Assembly (NCBI GenBank): GCA_964549275.1 | Contig: CAZJUP010000003.1 | Coordinates: 124,001 to 188,000, forward strand | Reading direction: 5' to 3' | From: CAZJUP01 sp964549275 | Lineage (GTDB): Bacteria; Fidelibacterota; Marinisomatia; Marinisomatales; TCS55 | Length of the DNA stretch: 64,000 nt | Shown: one piece after another, positions 35,733 through 43,947 of the stretch | How the letters are laid out: the number at the start of each line of letters is the position of its first letter | Numbering within the stretch: the stretch's first letter is position 1 | Made by a program: the position numbers and the translations under genes | The notes under the pieces: model-generated | The model's input: only the letters and a program-made list of their open reading frames with translations | Told to the model about the DNA's origin: nothing | Databases searched by the model: none

Positions 35733-36421
35733 TACCAATGCATTTCTTCCCCTGTATAACTGAAAAATTTTCCGCTGATTTCTTCTCCGGGACTGGTGAT
35801 AATTTTTAAAAGCCCAGATACAGATTTTTTTGGCGATACGGGAGCAATGGGTGTTCCCATCCTTGTTCTCACCCATCCCGGGTGGAGAGAAGTGACAGCA
35901 ACTTGTTTTTTTATCAAATCCTGGTGGAGTGTTTTCGTAGCCATATTCAGAGCAGCTTTCGACAATCTATAACTATAATACCCTCCTCTATGATTATCTC
36001 CAATCGAACCCATTTTTGAAGATATATTGAATACCTTCGATCCTCGAATTAATAACGGTAGAAATTTTTTTACAACTAATAGGGGACCAAGGGTATTAGT
36101 TTGAAACACCGCAATAAGGTCATCAGTCGTAAAATTTTTTAATCCTGACTTGTTTCCAATTATGCCAGCATTATTGATGAGAATGTCTAAAGAGAGAATC
36201 AATTTTTTCAGTTGATCAAAGCCTTTTGCGATTGAATCTTCATCCTGGACATCCAACGTGAGGATATGTTCAGGTTGAAGGAGATTTTTGAGTTTTTTGG
36301 CTTTTTCCGGTTTACGGCACCCGCCAAAAACATGATAGGAATTAGCAGAAAATTGCCGAGCAAATTCAAATCCTATTCCCCGATTGGCACCGGTGATAAA
36401 AACAGTTTTCTTTTCATCCAT
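35732..36421 (-). CDS. short-chain dehydrogenase/reductase
   Basis: The 229-residue SDR has the NAD(P) motif TGANRGIG, the NNAG motif, the catalytic serine region (FNISSKMGS) and YRLSK with the catalytic Tyr and Lys. The C-terminal block TSLHPGWVRTRMG is typical of C-factor/sniffer-like SDRs. Substrate is unknown. It lies immediately upstream of the cyclophilin gene and shares a base with it. Confidence 0.9.
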   Translation of the reverse strand: MDEKKTVFITGANRGIGFEFARQFSANSYHVFGGCRKPEKAKKLKNLLQPEHILTLDVQDEDSIAKGFDQLKKLILSLDILINNAGIIGNKSGLKNFTTDDLIAVFQTNTLGPLLVVKKFLPLLIRGSKVFNISSKMGSIGDNHRGGYYSYRLSKAALNMATKTLHQDLIKKQVAVTSLHPGWVRTRMGTPIAPVSPKKSVSGLLKIITSPGEEISGKFFSYTGEEMHW

Positions 36422-36471
36422 TGGAATTTGGTCCTTTTAATTCCCCCTTTAATTCTTATTTTTATTGTATC

Positions 36472-36885
36472 CTAATTTACCGAAGAATGTTTTCCGATGT
36501 AAATATAGCACTCCAGCATAAGAATAAAGAAAATGAGGTCTGCAACGCCAAACAAAGACACAAATAAAATATGCGGGATGGGACCCACGGCATAATACAC
36601 AAAGGCAATGGAAAAATAGGCCAGTTTATATAAGGTACCCACTAATATCAAATCCCTGTTTTTCTCCAAATCTCCCCTGTATATGAGAGCATAGGCTACA
36701 CCAATCACAAATAGAAATGAACCAATGAGAGCAATGTATCCTCCGAATTCCGGCAGCCACTCCTCTGCGTTGAGAATTTCAAAAGCCGTCTCATAGAAAA
36801 AGGTGAAAATAATCCCCAAAGCCAAATCATATATCGCCGCTGTGAAAAATAATGATTTATAAATAAAATGTCTTCTCTTTGTCAT
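36472..36885 (-). CDS. four-helix membrane protein of unknown function
   Basis: The 137-residue protein has four hydrophobic segments (AAIYDLALGIIFTFF, GGYIALIGSFLFVIGVAYAL, TLYKLAYFSIAFVYYAV, LFVSLFGVADLIFFILML). GAGGGGA precedes its ATG at five-base spacing. Similar short four-helix proteins are common and uncharacterised. Nothing nearby suggests a function. Confidence 0.65.
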   Translation of the reverse strand: MTKRRHFIYKSLFFTAAIYDLALGIIFTFFYETAFEILNAEEWLPEFGGYIALIGSFLFVIGVAYALIYRGDLEKNRDLILVGTLYKLAYFSIAFVYYAVGPIPHILFVSLFGVADLIFFILMLECYIYIGKHSSVN

Positions 36886-36935
36886 GATAATCCCCTCGAT
36901 TTTTTATTTAAATATACCGGCATTTATCATCATTC

Positions 36936-37685
36936 TCAATCCAGAACAGATAAAAACAATTGATTAACTGTCCAGGTTATGGACCAGTTATGTCCTAATC
37001 GTTTTCCATTTTCCAGAGTATCGGGAAGTAATCTCACCTGACTTCCAGCAATATTAACCACTTGGGGGTCAATGGGGAGATCTTTGAAGGCCCCATCCTG
37101 CTTTTGTCGGGTTCTCCACTGAAAATGATTAACTGTAATAATGAGATTTTGAAACTCGGGATAATCCGGACAGTTGACTTCTAAACGAGGGTGTCCGGCC
37201 AAAGGTGCTGCTATGGAATGAATATCAACAGACACTCTGAATGCCTCATCCGCCAGCTGGCTTACAATGACACCTCCATAACTGTGACCTATAATTACCA
37301 AGTGATGAATGGCTCTTTGATGCCTTAACAAAGAATCAATTGCTGATTTTAGTTGTCGCCCGGCCTCCTCCGGACATAAGGTCCAATCCCATCGATAATA
37401 AAATGTTTTATGACCGGATTCCGACAATCTTCTAAGGGGATAAACCCACTCATATCCCCTGGATCCATATCCATGGACAGCAACGAAAACCGTATCGGAT
37501 TTTGCTTCAGGTATGAGGACAGTGTTCAATCCCAAAGAGTTTGCCTGAAGTTTTTTCCCTGAAGACTTAACATGCTCTCCCATCTTCAATTCGGAATAGG
37601 CTATCCCCCTTGTCGGTCTCTCTCGGCAACCGACCCAAAATACAAATAAAATGAATATCCACTTTATGGGAGCATTTGCAACCAT
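36936..37685 (-). CDS. alpha/beta hydrolase, probably lipoprotein
   Basis: The 249-residue protein has a lipobox-like signal (FVFWVGC), the segment AVHGYGSRGYEW, a nucleophile motif GHSYGG, and a late histidine (LGHNWSI). An acid residue completing the triad cannot be placed with confidence. The ATG at 37685 is used because GGGGAGG lies seven bases before it; the longer frame from 37742 has no such site and would put the signal peptide internally. Confidence 0.75.
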   Translation of the reverse strand: MVANAPIKWIFILFVFWVGCRERPTRGIAYSELKMGEHVKSSGKKLQANSLGLNTVLIPEAKSDTVFVAVHGYGSRGYEWVYPLRRLSESGHKTFYYRWDWTLCPEEAGRQLKSAIDSLLRHQRAIHHLVIIGHSYGGVIVSQLADEAFRVSVDIHSIAAPLAGHPRLEVNCPDYPEFQNLIITVNHFQWRTRQKQDGAFKDLPIDPQVVNIAGSQVRLLPDTLENGKRLGHNWSITWTVNQLFLSVLD

Positions 37686-37698
37686 TAAATGCCTCCCC

Positions 37699-38346
37699 TT
37701 AAAAACAATATTCCATAAAAATGGTAATAAAATTTCCGCCACCCCGTGTATAATTAAACCATTTTACAGATTGATACACTCCTGATCGGTGAGAAACCGC
37801 AAAACCGATGATTGACCTCTTCATATCCGACTGTTGGATGAGATCTCCCAGTTTAAAATCGAATCCTACGTTAATATAATTCATGAGTTGAGAATCCCGT
37901 TCATCACTCAATCGCCGGGTTTCTCTCCCCTCTACATATGGAACCAATTCCGACCAAGACAGACCTTCACCTATGAACCATCTCATGGGCATATGACCAT
38001 GTTTTGTTTTGAAATGAACCATGAGAAATCCATTGTATTGGTTATGATTTGGCTGATATCCATTTTCAAGATGCCGAATGGTCCCGACACGAAAACTCCA
38101 ATCGATGGGCAAATTTCTCCAATTGTGAATGAATACACAGCTTACATCCAACCCGCGAATTCCCGTATTATGGCGCTCCGGTTGAATATCTCCATAGGTC
38201 ATGATAGCCACAAGGGGGCGATGGGATGCATATCCGCCATAAAGTCGAATAGACCACTTTGTATAATCCAAGGAATGGTTAATGGATGGATCACTCCCTA
38301 TCAAAATAGAGAACAAGAATAAAAATCCTATGAATTTCATTCCCAT
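37699..38346 (-). CDS. outer-membrane beta-barrel protein, possibly acyloxyacyl-hydrolase-like
   Basis: The 215-residue protein has a signal peptide (FIGFLFLFSILIGS), alternating hydrophobic residues typical of an outer-membrane barrel, and a C-terminal strand FITIFMEYCF ending in Phe. The stretch GFAVSHRSGVYQS near the end resembles the histidine-serine region of PagL-type lipid A deacylases, but the match is short. An ATG two codons downstream is an alternative start. The family call is tentative. Confidence 0.45.
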   Translation of the reverse strand: MGMKFIGFLFLFSILIGSDPSINHSLDYTKWSIRLYGGYASHRPLVAIMTYGDIQPERHNTGIRGLDVSCVFIHNWRNLPIDWSFRVGTIRHLENGYQPNHNQYNGFLMVHFKTKHGHMPMRWFIGEGLSWSELVPYVEGRETRRLSDERDSQLMNYINVGFDFKLGDLIQQSDMKRSIIGFAVSHRSGVYQSVKWFNYTRGGGNFITIFMEYCF

Positions 38347-38389
38347 AACCTGTAGAATTTATCAGAGAAAGTTTTAAAAGAAAACGAAT

Positions 38390-39655
38390 TCAGAATCGAT
38401 TGGGAGACAAAGGATTCAAGTCAAAATCCGGCTTAATTCCGGAAATCATCTGCGCAACAACTTCTCCTGTTATGGGTCCCAAACTCATTCCCAGCATGCC
38501 ATGGCCCGTAGCGATGATTAAGTTTGGATGGTGTTCCAAGGATCCAATATATGGCAATCCGTCTGCGGAAAGAGGTCGGAGCCCTACCCAGGGTTGGTGT
38601 GTTTCAACCCACTCCGGCTCAAACTCAGGATAATAACGGGAAATTGATTTAATTAGGCCTCGAGTTTTCCCGGACTGTATATTTTTATCTCCTGTTGTAA
38701 CGGTAAGGGTTCCTCCAATTCTAAATCCGGAGTCTAGAGGAGTTACCGCAGCCCGAGCTTCAGAAAGTAATGCGGGAATCTTTGGTTGTTTTGGAGGGTG
38801 GGTAAGGGTAAAACTATATCCTTTCCCCCCTAATAAAGGAAGGTCAATTTTTAAGGGTTTCAGGACTTTCGCCGAATGGACTCCTGCGGATAAAACGAAG
38901 GATTCGGCATCAATCTTTCCCAGAGTTGTGATAACTGAATCTATATTTTTATCCTCTGTTTCAAAACCAATTACCTCACATTCAAAACAAAATTGGACGC
39001 CGATACTCATTAAATATTCTTTCAGGGTTTTCATAAATCGGTCTGGATTGAGATGGGCATCATCCGGATAGAAAACACCGCCGGGACCGGCAATTTCAAT
39101 CCCCGGCTCCAAAGTTTTCATTTCTTTTGATGAAAGGATCTTAGCCCTTATCCCCAGCGATTGGGCCGCTTCTGCAACCAATGCTTCCTCTTCGAACCCC
39201 TTGCTCGTCTCACAAAGTATTAACACACCTTTTGTTTCAAGTCCCAGATTTATTTCACGGTTCATCTCTGTATATAAACGGCGGCTGCGAAGGCCTAGAT
39301 TTCTCAGGATATGAGTGGCTTTTTTCACATGAGTTTTATGTGCTGATTTCCGGAAAGTCCATAACCAATTATATAAATCTAAACTCCATTTAAAATCTAT
39401 GGAAAATGGACTTTCAGGATTGAATAACCATTTGAGTCCCTGCCTGACAGCTTTCGGATTGGCTAAAGGTACGAGGTGACTGGGAACAATCATTCCTGCA
39501 TTGCCAATAGAGCAGGGTTCCGTACTCCCCTCCGTTTCTTTTTCTAAGACGGAAACGGCATACCCCAATTTTTGCAGAGCGTAGGCTGTGCATAATCCAA
39601 TCACCCCTGCTCCCACAATAATAATTTCAGAGTTGATTCGGTGGTTTTTATTCAT
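38390..39655 (-). CDS. FAD-dependent D-amino-acid dehydrogenase-like oxidoreductase
   Basis: The 421-residue flavoprotein has the dinucleotide-binding motif VGAGVIGLCTAYAL near the N-terminus and the family pattern of DadA: GNAGMIVPSHLVPLANP after the first fold, GGVFYPDDAHLNPDRF in the middle and GHGMLGMSLGPITGE at the C-terminus. DadA oxidises D-amino acids and donates to the respiratory chain. A related hydroxyproline or glycine oxidase cannot be excluded. It is a single gene with its own promoter region. Confidence 0.85.
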   Translation of the reverse strand: MNKNHRINSEIIIVGAGVIGLCTAYALQKLGYAVSVLEKETEGSTEPCSIGNAGMIVPSHLVPLANPKAVRQGLKWLFNPESPFSIDFKWSLDLYNWLWTFRKSAHKTHVKKATHILRNLGLRSRRLYTEMNREINLGLETKGVLILCETSKGFEEEALVAEAAQSLGIRAKILSSKEMKTLEPGIEIAGPGGVFYPDDAHLNPDRFMKTLKEYLMSIGVQFCFECEVIGFETEDKNIDSVITTLGKIDAESFVLSAGVHSAKVLKPLKIDLPLLGGKGYSFTLTHPPKQPKIPALLSEARAAVTPLDSGFRIGGTLTVTTGDKNIQSGKTRGLIKSISRYYPEFEPEWVETHQPWVGLRPLSADGLPYIGSLEHHPNLIIATGHGMLGMSLGPITGEVVAQMISGIKPDFDLNPLSPNRF

Positions 39656-39759
39656 ATTGGTGATTTTAATCTAAGGGTCAAAAACACTATAATCTACCAT
39701 GATAATAAGAAAAATTGTGTGGTTTTATAGATAAATTACGAAAGTAAATAGCCCTAATT

Positions 39760-39948
39760 ATGAAACCCAGCATCATATTTCTCATTCTCACCACCGTCCC
39801 TTTGCTGGATATTCTTATATCGTTCAAGACCAATCGCTATCCCCGGACTTTGCCAAAAACAAAAATTGGACGAAGCCTCTATGCTTTACTCATTACCGGT
39901 GCATGGGTAGCCTCCGGCATTGCAGTGTATTTGCAGTATAAGGGATAA
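39760..39948 (+). CDS. small two-helix membrane protein
   Basis: The 62-residue protein has two hydrophobic segments (IIFLILTTVPLLDILISF and LYALLITGAWVASGIAVYL) separated by a basic loop. Codon use is consistent with a gene, but no ribosome binding site is obvious and no family is recognised. Confidence 0.5.
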   Translation: MKPSIIFLILTTVPLLDILISFKTNRYPRTLPKTKIGRSLYALLITGAWVASGIAVYLQYKG

Positions 39949-40050
39949 TTCTCTGCCACCGGTATATAGAAGTTTCCAACTCCACATCCTAAAGTTAGTT
40001 TCTCTTCAGCATTCCACCTTTAACTCAAATCATAGGTCTCCAGATTCAAT

Positions 40051-40083
40051 AAAAAAAACCAAAACTTTCATTCTGGCTTTTTG
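40051..40083 (-). terminator. likely terminator of the tRNA operon
   Basis: On the minus strand, sequence right after the tRNA-Pro 3' end forms a short AAAAGCCA / TTGGTTTT hairpin with a bulge, followed by a run of eight T. The stem is weak. It would end transcription of the tRNA-His and tRNA-Pro pair. Confidence 0.5.
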
Positions 40084-40158
40084 TCGGGGTAGAGAGATTC
40101 GAACTCCCGATCTCCTGCTCCCAAAGCAGGCGCGTTAACCGGACTACGCTATACCCCG
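40084..40158 (-). tRNA. tRNA-Pro (TGG)
   Basis: A cloverleaf folds on the minus strand: acceptor CGGGGTA pairs with TACCCCG, the anticodon stem is CCTGC/GCAGG with loop TTTGGGA and anticodon TGG, and the T arm contains GTTCGAATC. The discriminator base is A. No CCA is encoded. Confidence 0.93.
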
Positions 40159-40232
40159 TAATCTTTTTTCCCCGGGACTACCTGGCCTCCGAAGTCTCTG
40201 AAAGAGACACAGGAGGTCGCTATACCCCGTAA
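40147..40232. repeat. 15-bp direct repeat of the tRNA-Pro 5' end with hairpin between
   Basis: The sequence CGCTATACCCCGTAA at 40147-40161, which spans the first bases of tRNA-Pro and just upstream, recurs exactly at 40218-40232. Between them, GGCCTCC and GGAGGTC pair (one G-T) around an inner GTCTCT/AGAGAC stem with a three-base loop, at about 40184-40218. This looks like a partial tRNA duplication or a processing structure in the tRNA precursor. Confidence 0.7.
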
Positions 40233-40267
40233 ACTACTTTTATCTTTACAATTTTATCTTATTCCAG

Positions 40268-40341
40268 GGTGAGTGATGGGACTTGAACCCACGGCCTCCT
40301 GGGCCACAACCAGGTGCTCTAACCAGCTGAGCTACACCCAC
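40268..40341 (-). tRNA. tRNA-His (GTG)
   Basis: The minus strand folds as a tRNA with acceptor GTGGGTG and CACTCAC, anticodon arm CCTGG/CCAGG with loop TTGTGGC and anticodon GTG, and a discriminator C. A G immediately 5' (40342) supplies the extra G-1 of histidine tRNAs. It is 109 bases upstream of tRNA-Pro and is probably cotranscribed. Confidence 0.93.
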
Positions 40342-40400
40342 CATGCAAATCATCCGGAATAATGCCGAATGAAGCGGCGAAAATTACAGGCAATCCTTCG

Positions 40401-40430
40401 TTGAACAAAATCATTTAACGGAGTTATAAA
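40401..40430 (+). promoter_or_regulatory. putative sigma-70-type promoter for the lptF-like gene
   Basis: TTGAAC at 40401-40406 and TATAAA at 40425-40430 are separated by 18 bases, and lie about 40 bp upstream of the permease ATG. The match to the bacterial consensus is good, but promoter usage in this organism is unknown. Confidence 0.45.
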
Positions 40431-40469
40431 CCCGTAAAGAATTAGAAAAGAAACGCCGTAATTTTACCC

Positions 40470-41864
40470 ATGCGCCTGCTCACCAGATATATCCTGAAAC
40501 AGCTGTTGGTCCCTTTCCTGTTTTCACTGTTAATTATCGTTTTTGTCCTGTTTACCCAATTCCTGCTCAGAGCCATCGACCGGTTTCTTGGCAAAGGACT
40601 GGAAATCGGAGTCATCCTGGAATACCTGTTTCTTAACCTGGGGTGGATAACAGCACTGGCTGTTCCTATGGCCGTTTTGATTGCCGCTCTTATGTCCTTT
40701 GGACAATTTTCGGAAGATAATGAAATCACAGCCATGCGTTCATCAGGTATTAGTTTTCTTACCATCGTTCGACCGGCAATGCTCTTCGGAGTTACCGTGG
40801 CTCTCATCCTGACCTATTTCAACAATTTTATTATGCCGGAAATGAACTTTCGGGCAAGAATGCTTTCAGGAGATATTTATAGAAAGCGCCCGGATATGCA
40901 TATTGAACCGGGGCACTTTGTGGACAACCTTCCTGATTATAGTATGATTATACGGGACAAGGAAGGGGACACCATGAAAGATGTTCGCATTTTCAGCAAA
41001 GGAAGAGCAGAATCCCAAACCAGCATTTATTCAGAAACAGGACATCTGTCCACAATAGACGATGCCATCATTCTGGAACTTCACCAGGGGGAGATTCATG
41101 AATTAGACCTCCGGGATTATGGAAACTACCGGCGAATAGAATTTAATACCCATGTGATTACACTCCCCGCTGACGACCTCTCCCTGAACCGCAGGGATAC
41201 GACCAGCCGATCAGACCGGGAAATGACGATTCCCATGATTTTAGCTAAACAGGAAAATATTAATAAACGAATGGGAATTGTAAATAACCGTATCGCAAGG
41301 GCATTTATGCGAACGAGGGGAGACAGCATTATACCCCATTCCTATGATGAAGCCATGCTCTTACTCGAAACCCATAGGAAAGAGGTTTTGGCAGACACAA
41401 CACTAACAGCTACAGAACTCCAGCGGGCGGAACGGGCAATTAAAACCACAGACAGGCAATTAAGCAACGAATACAGCCTGATTAAAAGTTATCAAAAATC
41501 TAAAAACAAATATGCTGTAGAGATTCATAAAAAATTTTCTCTCCCGGTGGCTTGTATCTTATTTGTAATGACCGGCGCATCCCTGGGAGTACTTTTCCGA
41601 AAGGGAGGCTTTACCATTGCAACGAGCCTTTCCTTTGGATTTTTCCTCATCTATTATATTTTTCTCATCGGTGGTGAAGATATGGCGGACCGTAATCTTG
41701 TCACCCCGGCAGTAGGGATGTGGTTCCCGAACGTCATCTTATTTATTGTATCGGCTTACCTCCTGCTCCATACTGTGCGAGAACAACCTCCATTAAATAT
41801 TAATTTGAATATTTTTAAACGACTCAAGAAAGGACAAAAAGATGATCCCGGCGGAACTGATTAA
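40470..41864 (+). CDS. LptF/LptG family permease of lipopolysaccharide export
   Basis: The 464-residue protein belongs to the YjgP/YjgQ family, the inner-membrane permeases that move LPS with LptB. It has three N-terminal helices (first LLVPFLFSLLIIVFVLFTQFLLRAI, in two parts), a periplasmic jelly-roll region of about 200 residues and three C-terminal helices beginning FSLPVACILFVMTGASLGVLF. LptF and LptG cannot be told apart reliably here, and only one copy is in the window. Its end overlaps the phosphorylase gene by 23 bp. Confidence 0.88.
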   Translation: MRLLTRYILKQLLVPFLFSLLIIVFVLFTQFLLRAIDRFLGKGLEIGVILEYLFLNLGWITALAVPMAVLIAALMSFGQFSEDNEITAMRSSGISFLTIVRPAMLFGVTVALILTYFNNFIMPEMNFRARMLSGDIYRKRPDMHIEPGHFVDNLPDYSMIIRDKEGDTMKDVRIFSKGRAESQTSIYSETGHLSTIDDAIILELHQGEIHELDLRDYGNYRRIEFNTHVITLPADDLSLNRRDTTSRSDREMTIPMILAKQENINKRMGIVNNRIARAFMRTRGDSIIPHSYDEAMLLLETHRKEVLADTTLTATELQRAERAIKTTDRQLSNEYSLIKSYQKSKNKYAVEIHKKFSLPVACILFVMTGASLGVLFRKGGFTIATSLSFGFFLIYYIFLIGGEDMADRNLVTPAVGMWFPNVILFIVSAYLLLHTVREQPPLNINLNIFKRLKKGQKDDPGGTD

Positions 41865-43134
41865 AACGAAACGAAACGGAATTCCTGTATCAAAAAATGA
41901 TCTGAATTTATTTATTAACGAATATGCGAAGGGGAAGCTCCCGGAATACCAAATGTCTGCATTTCTTATGGCGGTATATTTTTCCGGAATGGAAGATGAT
42001 GAAATATTTTCTCTGGTGGATGTCATGTTAAAATCCGGAAAACAAATGGATTTTTCACATTTGGATCACTATGTCGCTGATAAGCATTCCACCGGTGGCG
42101 TAGGAGATAAAGTTTCCATAATCCTCGGCCCTCTCATGGCTGCGGCCGGATTAGCGATTCCAATGCTCAGCGGTCGGAGTTTGGGCCACACAGGAGGAAC
42201 CCTGGATAAATTGGAAACCATTCCCGGATATCAAACGGATATACCACTGTATAAGTTTAAAACCATCGTCGATACCGTTGGCATTTCCATGATTGGCCAA
42301 ACTGAGGATATATGTCCTGCAGATAAAAAAATGTATGCCTTAAGGGATGTAACAGGAACGGTGGAGTCTATTCCATTGATTTGCGGATCGATTATGAGTA
42401 AAAAAATTGCAGAAGGTATTCAAGGACTGGTTTTAGATGTAAAAAGCGGAAACGGCGCATTCATGAAAACTCCACAAGAAGCTAAATCCTTAGGAACAAC
42501 ACTTCAAAAAATTGGAGAAGCGTTTGATGTAAAAACAGATGTTGTGTATTCCAGTATGGAACAACCTCTCGGAAAGACAGCAGGTCTATGGTGTGAAGTG
42601 GCTGAATCCATAAAAGCTCTTCAAGGCAAAGGGGCTGATGATTTAATGGCTGTTACCTTCGAATTGGGAGCAAAGTTGCTCGTGCAAGCAGGAGTCACCC
42701 GTTCAGAAACTGCCGCTATGGGTGTACAGGAAAACTTGATTTCGTCCGGACATGCTCTGGAAAAATTTGTTCAAATGGTGGAAGCTCAGGGCGGAAATGA
42801 GAAAGATATTGAGCACTATAAGCGTCTTCATGTTCCAAGCCATGAAAAACTGTTCACTGCTAAAAAAGAAGGGATCATTCAAGCTATAAACACCTACAAA
42901 ATAGGATTGGCTACGGTTGAGTTAGGATGTGGAAGAAAGTCGGTGACTGATGCTGTGGATCCTACAGCCGGAATGGAATTTTTGAAAAAAATTGGAGACT
43001 CTGTTGTCCAGGGAGAACCGCTCATCAGATGTTTCAATTCTAATGAACAAAAACTCGAATCTGCTGTAAATTATCTCCGTTCTTCCCATACAATTGGGCA
43101 GAGTTCGGCGAAACACTCATTATTTATTTCTTAG
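41842..43134 (+). CDS. pyrimidine-nucleoside/thymidine phosphorylase
   Basis: The 430-residue protein is a nucleoside phosphorylase II family member (DeoA/Pdp), which splits thymidine or uridine with phosphate in nucleoside salvage. The phosphate-binding signature DKHSTGGVGDK is at about residues 80-90, followed by SGRSLGHTGGTLDKLE. Length fits. DeoA and Pdp cannot be distinguished from the motifs alone. It starts inside the end of the permease gene. Confidence 0.92.
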   Translation: MIPAELIKTKRNGIPVSKNDLNLFINEYAKGKLPEYQMSAFLMAVYFSGMEDDEIFSLVDVMLKSGKQMDFSHLDHYVADKHSTGGVGDKVSIILGPLMAAAGLAIPMLSGRSLGHTGGTLDKLETIPGYQTDIPLYKFKTIVDTVGISMIGQTEDICPADKKMYALRDVTGTVESIPLICGSIMSKKIAEGIQGLVLDVKSGNGAFMKTPQEAKSLGTTLQKIGEAFDVKTDVVYSSMEQPLGKTAGLWCEVAESIKALQGKGADDLMAVTFELGAKLLVQAGVTRSETAAMGVQENLISSGHALEKFVQMVEAQGGNEKDIEHYKRLHVPSHEKLFTAKKEGIIQAINTYKIGLATVELGCGRKSVTDAVDPTAGMEFLKKIGDSVVQGEPLIRCFNSNEQKLESAVNYLRSSHTIGQSSAKHSLFIS

Positions 43135-43143
43135 GAGGTGAAT

Positions 43144-43914
43144 ATGGACAAATCCTTCAAAAATTTATCTTCAGCAGATCCTCGGTATATATTAGACGGA
43201 TTGACAGAAATCGACCACAATCTGAAACAAGATGTCGATCCGAGAATTATACCACTCATGTTTGATGCGGTGACTTCTTTATTTTACATTGATCCATTCG
43301 ACCGTCCTGACCTTCGAGTGGCAATTGAAAAAGCGATGAACACTGTTTCTAAAATGGGTCCAGATATTATTCCGCTGATTTTGGAAAAAATAAAAGATTC
43401 AGATATTAAAGCAGAATTGAATTTTGCCCGATCTTGCGGACTCATGGATGAATCAGCTATTGATCCTCTTATATCCGCTTTTTCAGATAATAATGAATCG
43501 GAAGTTCTTGCATTTGTCCTTTATGCATTCGGAAAAATAAAATCACCAAAAATCGTTAAGGCACTGCCAATCGTCCTACAAGAAGTAAACAGTCCAAAGA
43601 AAAAAATGGAGGACACAGCTGTCCGCGCCTTAGGAAAAATATGTGAAAGCATAAACCCGGATGATTTAGATGGTGAGACCCAAGATGCTATTTTCGATTC
43701 CCTTATTAGTAAACTGTCTCATGCCAATGAAGTCATTCGTTCCAAAGCTATTCGCAGCTTGGGTAAGCTTATAAAGTTTGGCTTCGTAAATGTAATCCAA
43801 AAAAAACAGATCATTTCAACAATTGAAAACGTCCTAGGTTTGGATGAAGAACGACAATTAGATCCTTCCTACCTGGTTCGAAGAGAAGCCCAGGAAATAT
43901 TAGAAGCCATTTAA
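43144..43914 (+). CDS. HEAT-like repeat protein
   Basis: The 256-residue soluble protein consists of repeated pairs of amphipathic helices of about 35-40 residues (for example AIDPLISAFSDNNESEVLAF and DTAVRALGKICESI), as in HEAT or Armadillo-like scaffolds. Its ATG is at 43144, five bases after AGGAGGTG; the GTG at 43138 is part of the ribosome binding site. It probably serves as a protein-binding scaffold. Partner unknown. It is the last of three rightward genes. Confidence 0.75.
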   Translation: MDKSFKNLSSADPRYILDGLTEIDHNLKQDVDPRIIPLMFDAVTSLFYIDPFDRPDLRVAIEKAMNTVSKMGPDIIPLILEKIKDSDIKAELNFARSCGLMDESAIDPLISAFSDNNESEVLAFVLYAFGKIKSPKIVKALPIVLQEVNSPKKKMEDTAVRALGKICESINPDDLDGETQDAIFDSLISKLSHANEVIRSKAIRSLGKLIKFGFVNVIQKKQIISTIENVLGLDEERQLDPSYLVRREAQEILEAI

Positions 43915-43947
43915 ATTACTTCCTTCCTGTAAGAGTGCTGTAAACTA

